This document shows positions 25,201-33,831 of a stretch of DNA of 64,000 nt, piece by piece. Each line of letters starts with the position of its first letter. Position 1 is the first letter of the stretch. The stretch covers positions 1 to 64,000 of the forward strand of contig CAJRBF020000004.1 of NCBI GenBank assembly GCA_907165275.2, read 5' to 3'. The notes beneath the pieces were generated by a model that saw only the letters and a list, made by a program, of their open reading frames with translations, had not been told where the DNA came from and ran no database searches. The DNA comes from Zygaena filipendulae (lineage: Eukaryota > Arthropoda > Insecta > Lepidoptera > Zygaenidae). A program made the translations under genes and the position numbers.

Positions 25201-27308
25201 AAAAAATAAACAGGTTTATCAGTGCTCATGCACTCCTTGATGCTCACCTCCCTGGCATGTCCCAGCGCTACATATTGATCGATAAATAATTTATATTGTT
25301 GAAACAATGAGGGGTTTCTTTTGAACCTCCTTTCTAACATTGTAAATCTTTGATAGGCACCTGAAAAGGAATCCCCAAGCTGCAGGTCCCCCATCGGAAT
25401 GCTTAGCGGGTAATCAACAAAAAATCTATTTTCTTTAAGACACATGGATTCCTGAAATGTTATTTCTGCTCTTTGAAACTCATCCGATGCGGTACACACA
25501 GGCTCAGGCACACCCTCAAAATGCCAAAATCTCTCCATAATTTCACTTAAAGCTCCTTCATTAGAAGCATTGATTGCAACATTTGTTACAATGTTTGAAG
25601 AGTACATGTCTACCTTTTTGGTTGCAAGAACCCTGCCAGCAACCACATATCCGAATACCGTGTTTTGCAATGTAGGTCCATTTGGTATTTTTACACAATG
25701 ATCTAACAATGAATCAAAATAAATGTCTGCTCCTAATAAAATAGAAATTTCAGCAGGAATATTAAAGCCATTATCTGACAGTTGGATGTACTCTGGAATT
25801 TTTAATTTCGAAATGTCTATGCACTGTTGTGGCAGGGGTGTGGTAATTGTATCCACTACAAAACAGGAAACATTAAAATTAATATTGTCATATATACCTG
25901 AGTTAACACTCAAATTCACCACTGAGCTAATAGTGGTGTGTTTATTACCGATGCCAACAATGTTGGTGGTTTGTGCAATAACCTTAATACCTAACCTCTG
26001 AACAAGAGAAGTAGTCACTAATGATACCTGACTACCGCTGTCAAGTAGCGCCCGCACAAAAAAATTTCTACCAAATTTGTCTTTAATTTTTACTTGAACT
26101 GTGGGTAACATAGTATTATAATTTAGAATTTTGTTATTAGTCAGTAATGTAACGGGGTTCTCTTGTTCAGTGTCAGCATGTAACAATGTATTGTGAGGTT
26201 TCTTACATACCTTACATTTAAATTTAAATTTACAGGCTTGGCCTGTATGCGTTCGCATACATAGGGAACACAACTTATTTTCTTTAACAAATGTTAAGCG
26301 AGCCTCTATAGGAGTAGTTTTAAAAATAGGACAGTTAAAAATAGCATGCGCTTTTTCATTACAAAATGTACAAGAAAGGTTGGAGTTAGCTGTTACATTT
26401 GTGACTCTCACTGATGGTTTGGATTTTGTATCAACTACTGTGTATTTTTGAGGTAAACTATCCTCTAAACCTGTTGCACGTCTTTCCAAAAAGGTTAAGA
26501 GTTCATCCACTGTAGGTAATATTTCTGGATCACGCTCGAGCTGAAAGGTGCGACTAGTATAAGAGTCCAGCTTGCGTAGTATGATGCAAAAGAGAAGTCT
26601 CTCCCAGCTCTCCACCGGTTCCTTTAAGTTTTTCAAGGCATGTAACTGTTGATTGATCTGCGAAACAAAACTTCGTATGGAGGATGCTGTTCCCTTTGGC
26701 ATGGTTGGTATATCCAAAATTATGTTGATGTGGTTACATATTTGTCGGAATTTGTTGTCGTACCTTTTAGTGATTAATTGGAGTGCCTCCTTATATGACT
26801 CGTTTACTAGTGGAAGATTCACTATGATTGAAAGAGCCTCATCCTGCAGGTACTTCCTCAGATAATATAACTTCTGTACATTGGATAAAGTACGATTTGA
26901 ATCGATTACTGCTATGAAGAGGTCATAAAAGGGTTTAAATTGGGTGAAATCCTTCCCATTAAATGTCGGAATTTCCACATTTGGCAATTTAGAAGAAGTT
27001 TCGCAGCTTTTGTGAGAGGAATCTGTGTTAGACAGTGCCTTGATTCTTTCATTTATCTTAGCAATTGAAGAAAAGTACCTTTGTTCGAATGCACCCACAT
27101 CCTCTGGATCTTTGTCGTCTTGCAGTAATATATCCAAATGAACACCTTCATAACGCTTGAAGGTGTTAATTAAGGTGTCTTTGCGTGCTTCCAACTCCTC
27201 AATTGAGGCTGACGCCAATGCCTTGGCATCGTTCACGAAATTTTCTATGCGTGATAGGTTACCTTTGTAATGGGCTCGCGTCAGCTTAAGCTTTTTAATA
27301 TCGCACAT
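22215..27308 (-). CDS. BEL1 Gag-Pol polyprotein, 1697 aa
   Basis: One open frame from an ATG encodes everything needed for retrotransposition. In order: DUF1759-type Gag (PTFNGKDFTQFKPFYDLF, about 115-260), two Cys/His knuckles (CTFCNEKAHAIFNC and CSLCMRTHTGQACKFKFKC, about 310-375), DUF1758 aspartic protease (LLDSGSQVSLV, about 410), reverse transcriptase (VVFDGSMKTRNKVSLND and the active site FVDDVICG, about 720-860), and RNase H (GFADASLKAYGCCLYL, YSDSQITLAWI). The integrase follows with its zinc region (HIRLLHAGP, CLKCFRF) and catalytic DFCGPF, CDNGSTFKG and GLWEAGVKSVK. A DUF5641 tail (WPMARVIKVYPGNDGKVR) ends it. No stop or frameshift interrupts it, so it may be functional. Confidence 0.95.
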   Translation of the reverse strand: MCDIKKLKLTRAHYKGNLSRIENFVNDAKALASASIEELEARKDTLINTFKRYEGVHLDILLQDDKDPEDVGAFEQRYFSSIAKINERIKALSNTDSSHKSCETSSKLPNVEIPTFNGKDFTQFKPFYDLFIAVIDSNRTLSNVQKLYYLRKYLQDEALSIIVNLPLVNESYKEALQLITKRYDNKFRQICNHINIILDIPTMPKGTASSIRSFVSQINQQLHALKNLKEPVESWERLLFCIILRKLDSYTSRTFQLERDPEILPTVDELLTFLERRATGLEDSLPQKYTVVDTKSKPSVRVTNVTANSNLSCTFCNEKAHAIFNCPIFKTTPIEARLTFVKENKLCSLCMRTHTGQACKFKFKCKVCKKPHNTLLHADTEQENPVTLLTNNKILNYNTMLPTVQVKIKDKFGRNFFVRALLDSGSQVSLVTTSLVQRLGIKVIAQTTNIVGIGNKHTTISSVVNLSVNSGIYDNINFNVSCFVVDTITTPLPQQCIDISKLKIPEYIQLSDNGFNIPAEISILLGADIYFDSLLDHCVKIPNGPTLQNTVFGYVVAGRVLATKKVDMYSSNIVTNVAINASNEGALSEIMERFWHFEGVPEPVCTASDEFQRAEITFQESMCLKENRFFVDYPLSIPMGDLQLGDSFSGAYQRFTMLERRFKRNPSLFQQYKLFIDQYVALGHAREVSIKECMSTDKPVYFLAHHAVLNEASKTTKLRVVFDGSMKTRNKVSLNDVMLNGPVVQSELFDILILFRTYLFTLICDIQKMFRQIFVNCHQTCLQNILWRDNPSKSISILQLLTVTYGLKPSTFLATRCLLELAKRYKEKYPLAAQAIIKNTFVDDVICGTNDISELQELQTQLVNLLKLGGFSLHKWSSNAVLPNETTSFSVDFDKTNTIKTLGLMYETRSDTLSFTMPNVNSIEFLNTKRKIFSFIGKMFDPLGLIGPIVVSAKLFMQTLWSLKIGWDSVLPQNQIGYWQIFLNNLKKTGTISINRCVNFDHTCKIELVGFADASLKAYGCCLYLRITTVSKIVHVNLLCAKSRVAPLGKNLTIPRLELNSALLLAQLAYRISNLLHDKYPHKVYLYSDSQITLAWIKAGTVKSNIYVNNRVNEIVKLTSQAQWGFIGTKQNPADLLSRGIQPQKLQANHLWWHGPKELSDINFQHIEFDYGEKMFDIIKNASKDDSSNDIVSCAVSEYPLKNLFERYSSLIKLQKVIGWIFRFYNNTLVQSRTKLADEHLSPKELDYSMLIIVRCSQQQHLLNEIKTVYKGEHLASSLSSLAPFIDKLGVLRVGGRLQNANISFYKRHPAILPRRSHVTNLIIENEHIRLLHAGPRLVLNSLSQRYYLINGIREVKKVLHSCLKCFRFKAESAKQLMGSLPQDRVTPTRPFQHVGVDFCGPFSVKVARIRKPIITKGYVALFVCFSTKAIHVELVSDLTTEAFLACLQRFISRRGMPTKVYCDNGSTFKGANNVLKELYTLQASDTHRRTVYEFCTRNLIKFIFIPTYSPEFGGLWEAGVKSVKHHFKRVVGDLCLTYEQLNTVIVQIEAILNSRPLLAANEIDCKYLTPGHFLIGTAPTSFPEINLTDTKITSLKFGQLCTKLKQQFWKAWHNDYLTQLQSRPKWKCPVSDLKEGDLVLVRNLNIAPLHWPMARVIKVYPGNDGKVRVADVKINDKTYRRSIKTLCPLPAATNNV

Positions 27309-27866
27309 TGTTCTTGTTTATTTTACGATTAATAACACTAATTACTATTAATCTGTTACGATTGCACTGGTTACACAAATATTCACTTTGATTGACGGAC
27401 GAAGTCACGTCAAACTGAAATGACGCTTTGAAGATGACAAACGTCACTCTTGAATCCCTTTGACAAATTGTCAAAGATGAGCCGGAACACAGGTGCCAAC
27501 TTGGAAATGCAATTGACACAAGCTCCAAGGCGCCAACTGCCGCAAGCGTGACAATCACGCTGACCGGAAGTGATGTCCGCGCCGGCCGGCGAATGGTGAA
27601 CCAAGATGGCCGGGCTCGAATTTAATGACGCCAACGAACCAGGCACATGGAATTTTTATGAAGATACAAATTTCACGTTTTTCTTTCAAAATATGTTTGC
27701 AAAGCTGTTAAACAGCACCCACACAAACTTATTTCGACCAATCTATGGAGATTGGCGAGATCCCACCGGGCTACCGCACTGTTAAACACACGCGCCGCGG
27801 ACAACTTTGTCGAAAACCGAGGAATCTATTTGAAAATAGTAGCACTGAGTCTAATTTTATAAAAAA
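27309..27866 (-). other. BEL1 5' leader
   Basis: About 560 bases separate the primer site from the gag ATG. I see no conserved coding frame in it. It should hold the packaging signal and any internal promoter, but none can be recognised from sequence alone. Confidence 0.5.
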
Positions 27867-27878
27867 CTCGAAGGACCA
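27867..27878 (-). other. BEL1 primer binding site
   Basis: In element orientation TGGTCCTTCGAG lies eight bases inside the 5' LTR. It is complementary to a tRNA 3' end including CCA. TGGTCCTTCGAG-type primer sites recur in insect BEL/Pao elements, as I recall. Confidence 0.65.
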
Positions 27879-27886
27879 CTTGCTTA

Positions 27887-28054
27887 TGTTGAAATAATAA
27901 GCAGAGATTAATAAAAGTATTTTAATTGCGCACAACGTACGCAGGAAAAAAAAGGCAATGCACATAACATAAAAAAAATGGTGCGAATGACAGCCCGCCC
28001 GGGTTGCCAGCACAAACGAAAAAAAAATAAACAATGTATGTTTTGTACTAAATA
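27887..28054 (-). repeat. BEL1 5' LTR
   Basis: A 168-bp direct copy of the sequence at 21894-22061 with one mismatch near the end. It is bounded by AATGG on its outer side. Confidence 0.85.
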
Positions 28055-28470
28055 AATGGTTCTACATAATTACTTACTCTAGTTGGGATATTGCTCTGTC
28101 TACCAAATACTAATTCAAAAGGTGTGTATTTCGTTTCTGTGTGTACTGTGTTATTGAATCCAAAGCACCAGAATGGAAGCCACTGGCTCCACGTGCTTAA
28201 ATTACCTTGACACTGGATTCTAAGAAATTCTCCCAGATGCTTGTGGGTATTCTCAAGCGCCCCTATTGATTGGTGATGGTATGCTGTTGATGTCAGTTTC
28301 TGTATTTCTAAAATTTTACATACTTCTGCCATTGTTGATGAGACAAACTCAGATCCACGATCTGTTGAAATGATATTAGGTATCCCAAATCTTAATATAA
28401 AATTATTTACTAAAGCCCTAGCAATACTTATAGTTTCCTTATTTTTTAAAGCATAATTTAGTAAGTTCAC
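28055..28470 (-). pseudogene. G2 integrase, catalytic part downstream of a frameshift
   Basis: The frame carries the second catalytic Asp (STDRGSEFVSS) and the third acidic residue within HHQSIGALENTHKHL, then the PFELVFGRQSNIP block. It ends at the BEL1 target site. It is out of frame with the long upstream frame that carries RT, RNase H and the first integrase Asp. The two overlap near 28439-28470, so a small indel there inactivated G2 independently of the BEL1 insertion. Confidence 0.8.
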
Positions 28471-30592
28471 ATTGAACAGTTAAAATGTAAATATTATCTT
28501 CTTCGTCTCTTTCTAATGGTCCTACTAAGTCTAAATATATTTTTTCAAAAGCTTGTGTAGCCGTCGTAGTTATTTGCATAGGCTCTTTGATATATTTACT
28601 ATGCTTCATCCTTTGACATTTTGTACACTTACGTACAAAGTTTGTTACGTCCTTGTAAAGTCCTGGCCAGAAAAATTTTCTTTTAATGTTATTTATCATC
28701 CTACGTACTCCAGCATGACCACTGGTAGGTAATAGGTGAAAGTCATGTAGAATAAATTGTCTTTCTTCTTTATCATCAATAACTTTTATTCCTTTCAATA
28801 TACATATTCGAGGGCCGGCCCACTCTTGTATTCCTTTTATTTCATCGTTTAACTCTTTCACGAATGACTTATTTAATTCATTTATTACTATGCATAGTTC
28901 AATTATATTCGTCATCTTACAAAAATCTCGTAACTTAGTCACAAATTCGGCTCGCGAGAAATGTGCCCTAAAGTTTAGATTTATATATAACGTCATATTT
29001 TCTTCATCATACGTAAAACAACCATGCGTTATTATTTTGTCGACCTGGAGTAACTTATCTAATTTACAACCTTCGATTAATTTCATCTCCACGCAATCAT
29101 TCGGTCTCTTTAGTACTTCTACGACTCTTGGTTGATCAGGCCTTTCGTCTGTAGCTTTACTAAAGGATGAATTCTCACTCTCGCATAATTTTTTATCATT
29201 CATTCTCTTCAATTGTGCTCTTGTCATCACTGATATAATCTCCTGATGTAAAGTTTTCAATTCGTCGGAATTAATAATGATTCTCGATAACGCGTCGGCT
29301 GCGACATTTTCTTTTCCCTTAATGTAAATTATTTTAAAATTATATTCATCCAGTACCAATCTAAACTTTAATAATCTGCTAGATGGATCTTTTATACTAA
29401 ATAAATAAACTAACGGTTTGTGGTCCGTCATTATTTTAAATGGTCTTCCATATACGTATGGTCTGAAGTATTTCACAGCCCATACGATTGCTACTAGTTC
29501 TTTCTGTATTGTTGGGTAGTTACGTTCTGCCTTATTTAGCGGTCTGCTGGCATAAGCTACTGGTCTCAAATCACTGTTACATAGAACTGCTCCTATAGCT
29601 GTACCTGACGCATCGGTTTGAATAATAAATTCGTTACTTTCCGAAAAGTCTGGGTATTGTAATATTGGAGCTGTCATTAGCAATGATTTTAAAGTTTCAA
29701 ATGAAGTTTCACAATTTTCTGTCCAAATAAACGGTTCATTTTTCCTAGTTAATTTATTCAATGGCATCGTTATATCAGCAAAATTTTTAATAAATTTCCT
29801 ATAATAATTACAAAAAGCTACGAATCTCTTAACTTCTTCCACATTTTTTGGTTTTGGATAATTTTTTAATATTTTTGTTTTAGCTGGATCTGGCAAAACA
29901 CCTTCTGCTGATACCACATGTCCTAAATATAACAGTTCTTTCTTTAAAAATTGACATTTCTCCGGATTTAATTTTAAATTTACTTGTTTTAACCTTTCCA
30001 AGACGTCAATTAAGTTTTTATTATGAATATCAAGATTTCTTCCAAAAATAACAAGGTCATCTAAATAAACAAAGCATTTTTCGTAGGTTAAGCCTGACAT
30101 GGCAATTGACATAACTCTACTAAAAGCACTTGGGCTAGTTTTAAGACCCATTGGTAATCTTTTCATTTGATATTGGCCTGTACTAGTAGTGAATGCTGTG
30201 CACTTTCTACTAGGTACATCCAAATTAACTTGAAAGTAACCTTGACTTAAATCTAAATGCGAAAAATATACGGAACCCGACAGTGAATCTAAAATGTCTG
30301 TGATATTTGGTAAAGGGAATTTATCATCGACTATATTTTCATTTAATTTTCTGAAGTCAACCACAAGTCGCCACTTCTGTTCTGAATTTACCGAACCTTT
30401 TTTGGGAACTAGTAAAATTGGGCTGGACCACTCGCTTTTAGTTTCTTCTATAATGTCATCTTTAAGCAATTTTTCTATTTGTTTATTTACCTCTGCTTTT
30501 AAAGAGTGTGGTAATCTATAGGGTTTAATGTAAACTGGAGTAGCATTAGGTTTTAAGACAATGGATTGTTCATAAATATTTGTTGATGTCAA
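28439..30592 (-). CDS. G2 reverse transcriptase, RNase H and integrase N-terminus
   Basis: The frame encodes LVVDFRKLNENIV and the RT active site CFVYLDDLVIFG. RNase H follows with FIIQTDASGTAIGAVL and MTDHKPLVYLF, and then the integrase zinc region (HDFHLLPTSGHAGVRRM, CTKCQRMK) and the first catalytic Asp (YLDLVGPL). The frame ends abruptly at ELTKLCFKK through the frameshift described for the next fragment. It abuts the protease frame at its start without a gap. Sequence style is that of the 412/mdg1/17.6 assemblage. Confidence 0.9.
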   Translation of the reverse strand: MTSTNIYEQSIVLKPNATPVYIKPYRLPHSLKAEVNKQIEKLLKDDIIEETKSEWSSPILLVPKKGSVNSEQKWRLVVDFRKLNENIVDDKFPLPNITDILDSLSGSVYFSHLDLSQGYFQVNLDVPSRKCTAFTTSTGQYQMKRLPMGLKTSPSAFSRVMSIAMSGLTYEKCFVYLDDLVIFGRNLDIHNKNLIDVLERLKQVNLKLNPEKCQFLKKELLYLGHVVSAEGVLPDPAKTKILKNYPKPKNVEEVKRFVAFCNYYRKFIKNFADITMPLNKLTRKNEPFIWTENCETSFETLKSLLMTAPILQYPDFSESNEFIIQTDASGTAIGAVLCNSDLRPVAYASRPLNKAERNYPTIQKELVAIVWAVKYFRPYVYGRPFKIMTDHKPLVYLFSIKDPSSRLLKFRLVLDEYNFKIIYIKGKENVAADALSRIIINSDELKTLHQEIISVMTRAQLKRMNDKKLCESENSSFSKATDERPDQPRVVEVLKRPNDCVEMKLIEGCKLDKLLQVDKIITHGCFTYDEENMTLYINLNFRAHFSRAEFVTKLRDFCKMTNIIELCIVINELNKSFVKELNDEIKGIQEWAGPRICILKGIKVIDDKEERQFILHDFHLLPTSGHAGVRRMINNIKRKFFWPGLYKDVTNFVRKCTKCQRMKHSKYIKEPMQITTTATQAFEKIYLDLVGPLERDEEDNIYILTVQCELTKLCFKK

Positions 30593-31501
30593 TTAATCGC
30601 CTGGTAAACAAAAGACGTCTGAATATTTAGAACAAATTTGCTTTATCGAATTTTGTTCTTCTGAATATAAATGGTCTAAGTTTATTATTGATAAAAGAGT
30701 TTTAGCTCGATTTATATTTGCACTGCATTGGTTAAATTTACACACGTTATAATAACTTAATGGTACTAATTCTGGCTTAAAGTCGTTTAACGCTATTTCT
30801 TGTTCTCCGACGTTCAAAAATTTTAACGGTATTCTATTATCTTTAATACTAACTATACCACCTGACAAAAATATGTCGTCAGTTATTTGCTTGGAACATA
30901 CAACGTAGTCTTCTTTCAAATTCGGATCTATGTTTACATAATGAATCGATTCCGATCGTGCTGGTACCTGAATCATATTATTCGAACACGTTGTGTGGTC
31001 TGTTATTGGTATCAAAAACTTCTTACCATAATTATACAGTGACAAAACATTAGTCTCTATGCTGATATTAGCTTTATATTTAGATAGGAAGTCTAAGCCG
31101 AGAATTCCATCCGCCTTTAAAGGAAGGTTATTAAATACATGGAACTTATGCTCGAAGATTTGATTATTGTTATGAGTTAGTGATAGGTAAACATATCCCG
31201 AGGAACGAATTTGACCGCCTATTCCGTTTATGAAAATCTCGTTGCTATGTACCAGTATATTTCTCGGTACTGCCTCAGCTTTTATGACAGATATACTTGC
31301 CCCTGAGTCTAGTAACCAATAATATGTTTTGCCGTAAATGTTAAATGACACAAATTTTGCTTTACCATTTAATGTTAAAATGTTTTGTTTAAGATCGAAA
31401 AAACTGCATTTCCTCGTTTTGTTTATTTGTCGCCAAATTATTTGCGTTGTCTTGTACGTTTTCCGTTCCGTGCGCGTAAAGTACACGATTGCCCCTACCA
31501 C
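30593..31501 (-). CDS. G2 aspartic protease region
   Basis: The active-site motif WLLDSGASISVI and the second conserved element GILGLDFLSKY identify a retroviral-type aspartic protease. The remainder is the long spacer that precedes the reverse transcriptase in this clade, ending with YSDVFCLPGD. The frame overlaps the end of gag by about 110 bases in a different frame, which fits gag-pol expression by -1 frameshifting, although the slip site was not located. Confidence 0.8.
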   Translation of the reverse strand: MVGAIVYFTRTERKTYKTTQIIWRQINKTRKCSFFDLKQNILTLNGKAKFVSFNIYGKTYYWLLDSGASISVIKAEAVPRNILVHSNEIFINGIGGQIRSSGYVYLSLTHNNNQIFEHKFHVFNNLPLKADGILGLDFLSKYKANISIETNVLSLYNYGKKFLIPITDHTTCSNNMIQVPARSESIHYVNIDPNLKEDYVVCSKQITDDIFLSGGIVSIKDNRIPLKFLNVGEQEIALNDFKPELVPLSYYNVCKFNQCSANINRAKTLLSIINLDHLYSEEQNSIKQICSKYSDVFCLPGD

Positions 31502-32720
31502 GATTATTTCCGTGATTCCTTCGTGAGTACCAACTGCGTCCGCGATTTGGATGGCTAAATGACGTTCGATTATTATTATAATTACTATTCGTATTGGAAT
31601 GATAATTTTGATTAAAATTTAAGTTACCTCGTCCGCGGTATCCGTTGGGCCTTTGGGTGTATTGTCCTCGATTTAGATGAGTGTTATGCCTATATGTATT
31701 AGTAAAATGGGTTTCCTTACCCCGTCCTCGTCGTGTAAACTGCATTACTTCCTCGTTTTTTGGAAATGTACACGTTCCTTCGTCCTTGGCAGCCTGGATA
31801 GCCTCACCTAAGCTGTCGAATTTGCGCGCTGCAATGATCGTACTCAACTGAGTATCTCGTAACCCATCTGAAAATCTTTTAATTGCCATTTTTTCGTTAA
31901 TGGGTTTAAGCGCGGCAAACCTAGCTTCGTCACCATCGGCCTGGGTAATAGTAAGGTCAGAAAACAAATTCTCTAATTCAGTACCATATTGTTCTATAGA
32001 TTTCCATCCTTGAGAAATATTTTGGAGTTTGTTTTGGATGGCAACAAATGATTTTTTAGGCAATAAGAACTTTCTTAAATCTACTAAAAGATCATTAATA
32101 CAAACATAATTTTTGGGCAACCGTACTTTTGCATTTTCAGATAAGCGATTTTTTAGTGTAAATTTAATAAGCCATAATTTGTCCTCCTCTTTTAACATCT
32201 CTGCGTACATTTCAACCGCATCAATCAGCCTTTTGGTCGTCTCCTCTTTTCCATCCATTACTGGGATCAAACTACATGCCGTTTTTAAATCAAAATCCAT
32301 CATAAATTCTTTTTCGTCTCTACTACTACAAGAACTACTGTTACTACTATGCCTCTTTGTGGGCTTGATACATAGATTTTTTATATCGCCATACACTTTA
32401 TTTATATTATCATTTGCGTTATTTGCTATTACAATTAGTTCATATTTTTGCCCTTTTTGTGACAACAAATACTTTAATATGTCTTGACATTCAAGAAAAA
32501 TATTTTTTGCCAACTTTAACTTATCTTCTAAAACATTCCCTTTAAATCTAGACTGTCCTTTCTTAATCAAATACTTCTTAATTTTATTTAATTCGTCCAA
32601 ATTTTCCACTAGTTTACTATCCCTATTAACTTTAAAGTAAAAGTAACTACAGTATTGGGAGCCATAATGTACCGTAGTAGTGGTTACGCGCGGAGTCGTC
32701 GCGACTACTTTTATGGGCAC
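31389..32720 (-). CDS. G2 Gag
   Basis: The protein has an N-terminal helical part and the retrotransposon Gag core (EMYAEMLKEEDKLWLIKFTL, WKSIEQYGTELENLF, AIKRFSDGLRDTQL). Its C-terminus is Arg/Asn/Gly-rich (RGRGKETHF, NRGRGNR) in place of a zinc knuckle, as in 412/mdg1-type elements. The open frame starts at a non-ATG codon (GTG) and I could not fix the true start, which may lie inside the frame or need splicing. The C-terminus overlaps the protease frame. Confidence 0.8.
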   Translation of the reverse strand: MPIKVVATTPRVTTTTVHYGSQYCSYFYFKVNRDSKLVENLDELNKIKKYLIKKGQSRFKGNVLEDKLKLAKNIFLECQDILKYLLSQKGQKYELIVIANNANDNINKVYGDIKNLCIKPTKRHSSNSSSCSSRDEKEFMMDFDLKTACSLIPVMDGKEETTKRLIDAVEMYAEMLKEEDKLWLIKFTLKNRLSENAKVRLPKNYVCINDLLVDLRKFLLPKKSFVAIQNKLQNISQGWKSIEQYGTELENLFSDLTITQADGDEARFAALKPINEKMAIKRFSDGLRDTQLSTIIAARKFDSLGEAIQAAKDEGTCTFPKNEEVMQFTRRGRGKETHFTNTYRHNTHLNRGQYTQRPNGYRGRGNLNFNQNYHSNTNSNYNNNRTSFSHPNRGRSWYSRRNHGNNRGRGNRVLYAHGTENVQDNANNLATNKQNEEMQFFRS

Positions 32721-32921
32721 AGGAATTTAAACAAATGGCTCGTTACAATGGTAAGGTACTTACATGCATCATATTATAATTATTATAATATTTATTACTA
32801 TCTGTTACTAAGACTATGTTTTAAAGTCTCTACATTTATTTTTTATTTATTTTTAGCTTTCACTTGCACTGCACTGCACTTGCACTCATAAAATTGTACT
32901 TGCCTGCACATCACTCACAAT

Positions 32922-33227
32922 TTAATGCTTGCCTCCTGCTATGGCACCTGCGCTGGACCCAGCGTGTTGCTGCTCCTCCTGGCGCCTCGCAAGACTTCTT
33001 CTCAAGGCATGTCGTGCTATTTCGCGCCGCATCCACTGGCGATGACACCTTTTATACGCGTAATATATTCCTCCGCAGCACGTTAACAGTATGACCACCA
33101 CGATGATAATTAAGAGGATATTTGTTATAGACAGGTGATAGCTTAATTGTTCCGTGTTCGCACTATTGGAACCCGCCGCATTTTGCGCGATTATTAGTTC
33201 TTGTTTTTCCGGACTACTTCGACACAT
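32922..33227 (-). CDS. Small single-pass membrane protein in the G2 leader, 101 aa
   Basis: The frame begins with an ATG (MCRSSPEKQELIIAQNAAG). A strong hydrophobic segment at residues 34-57 (NILLIIIVVVILLTCC core) is followed by a basic, Arg-rich tail (KRCHRQW, then RRSLARRQ), giving a predicted type III or tail-in topology. It lies between the primer site and gag, on the element's sense strand, where the leader of 412/mdg1-like elements is known to hold small frames. It has no similarity to Env that I can see. Its function is unknown. Confidence 0.55.
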   Translation of the reverse strand: MCRSSPEKQELIIAQNAAGSNSANTEQLSYHLSITNILLIIIVVVILLTCCGGIYYAYKRCHRQWMRREIARHALRRSLARRQEEQQHAGSSAGAIAGGKH

Positions 33228-33398
33228 TTTGCCTGATTATTATTTTCGGAAACTTTATGCGTTGCATTTTTAAATTAAATTAAATTTTAAAATTTTTCTT
33301 CATATATTTTCTCCTTTCTATTTTTCTTGATTACGAGTAGGTAATTTTAAATACGTAAATACGCGGTGCGCCTGCGCCGGACAGGCAGACCCGTTTTA

Positions 33399-33411
33399 GG
33401 CAGGGTCGCCA
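33399..33411 (-). other. G2 primer binding site
   Basis: TGGCGACCCTGCC directly follows the CA end of the 5' LTR in element orientation. TGGCGACC-type primer sites occur in several gypsy elements. The exact tRNA was not assigned. Confidence 0.65.
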
Positions 33412-33494
33412 TGTAGGGACGTCTTAAGGCGAGCGAATGGAAACAACCACTCTTGTTAAATGATCGTTTAATACTGTCAACATACACCACTTCA
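33412..33494 (-). repeat. G2 5' LTR, 83 bp
   Basis: Identical to the left copy. A primer site lies immediately inside, so this boundary is firm. The outer boundary faces G3 LTR sequence. Confidence 0.75.
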
Positions 33495-33819
33495 GGGGGT
33501 TGGGGGGGTACAAGTCGATATCACCGTTACATCTGAAACCAAGCACACGGTTAATATACCTTATTATAAACATTTTATTTCATATGAATAATTACTTTGT
33601 TCATTTTAGTTTATGAATTATACATCAATTATCATACAAAATTTAGATTGTGAGTTTATCAACTCGCAATACCTTAAATACATTTCAACTTAAGTTTTAT
33701 AGTGTATTATATTATAATACATTATACATATAGTGTATTATATTATAATATACTATACATATATCTTTAAAATGCTTTTTCGAATATAAATAAATTTTTG
33801 AGCCTCATAGGGCGTCACA
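33495..33819 (-). repeat. G3 3' LTR, truncated
   Basis: It starts TGTGACGCCCTATGAGG after the poly-G tract and runs into AT-rich sequence, including a repeated TATAGTGTATTATATTATAA at about 33700-33750. It stops at the G2 LTR border after a G-rich run. No second copy is in the window. Confidence 0.6.
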
Positions 33820-33831
33820 ATCCCCCCCCCC

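Larger units (their letters stand above)
21894..28054 (-). mobile_element. BEL/Pao retrotransposon BEL1, full length and apparently intact
   Basis: Direct 168-bp LTRs at both ends differ by one base and are flanked by AATGG on both sides (21889-21893 and 28055-28059), a 5-bp duplication as expected for BEL/Pao. The internal region has a primer site and a single uninterrupted gag-pol frame. The near-identical LTRs and open frame mark a very recent insertion. It sits inside the G2 integrase gene. Confidence 0.93.
21402..33494 (-). mobile_element. Ty3/gypsy element G2 (412/mdg1-like) with nested BEL1
   Basis: Two identical 83-bp LTRs (TGTAGGGACG to CCACTTCA on the plus strand) bound a minus-strand internal region. 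It holds a primer site next to the right LTR, a small membrane-protein frame, gag, protease, RT/RNase H and an integrase interrupted by BEL1. The outer flanks do not match: G1 sequence ending TTAGTAA at the left and GGGGGTTGGG at the right. Confidence 0.85.

Noticed and set aside
32922..33227. Envelope glycoprotein of an insect endogenous retrovirus
   Set aside because: Far too short, placed before gag, and without signal peptide, furin site or fusion peptide; G2 shows no env after pol.
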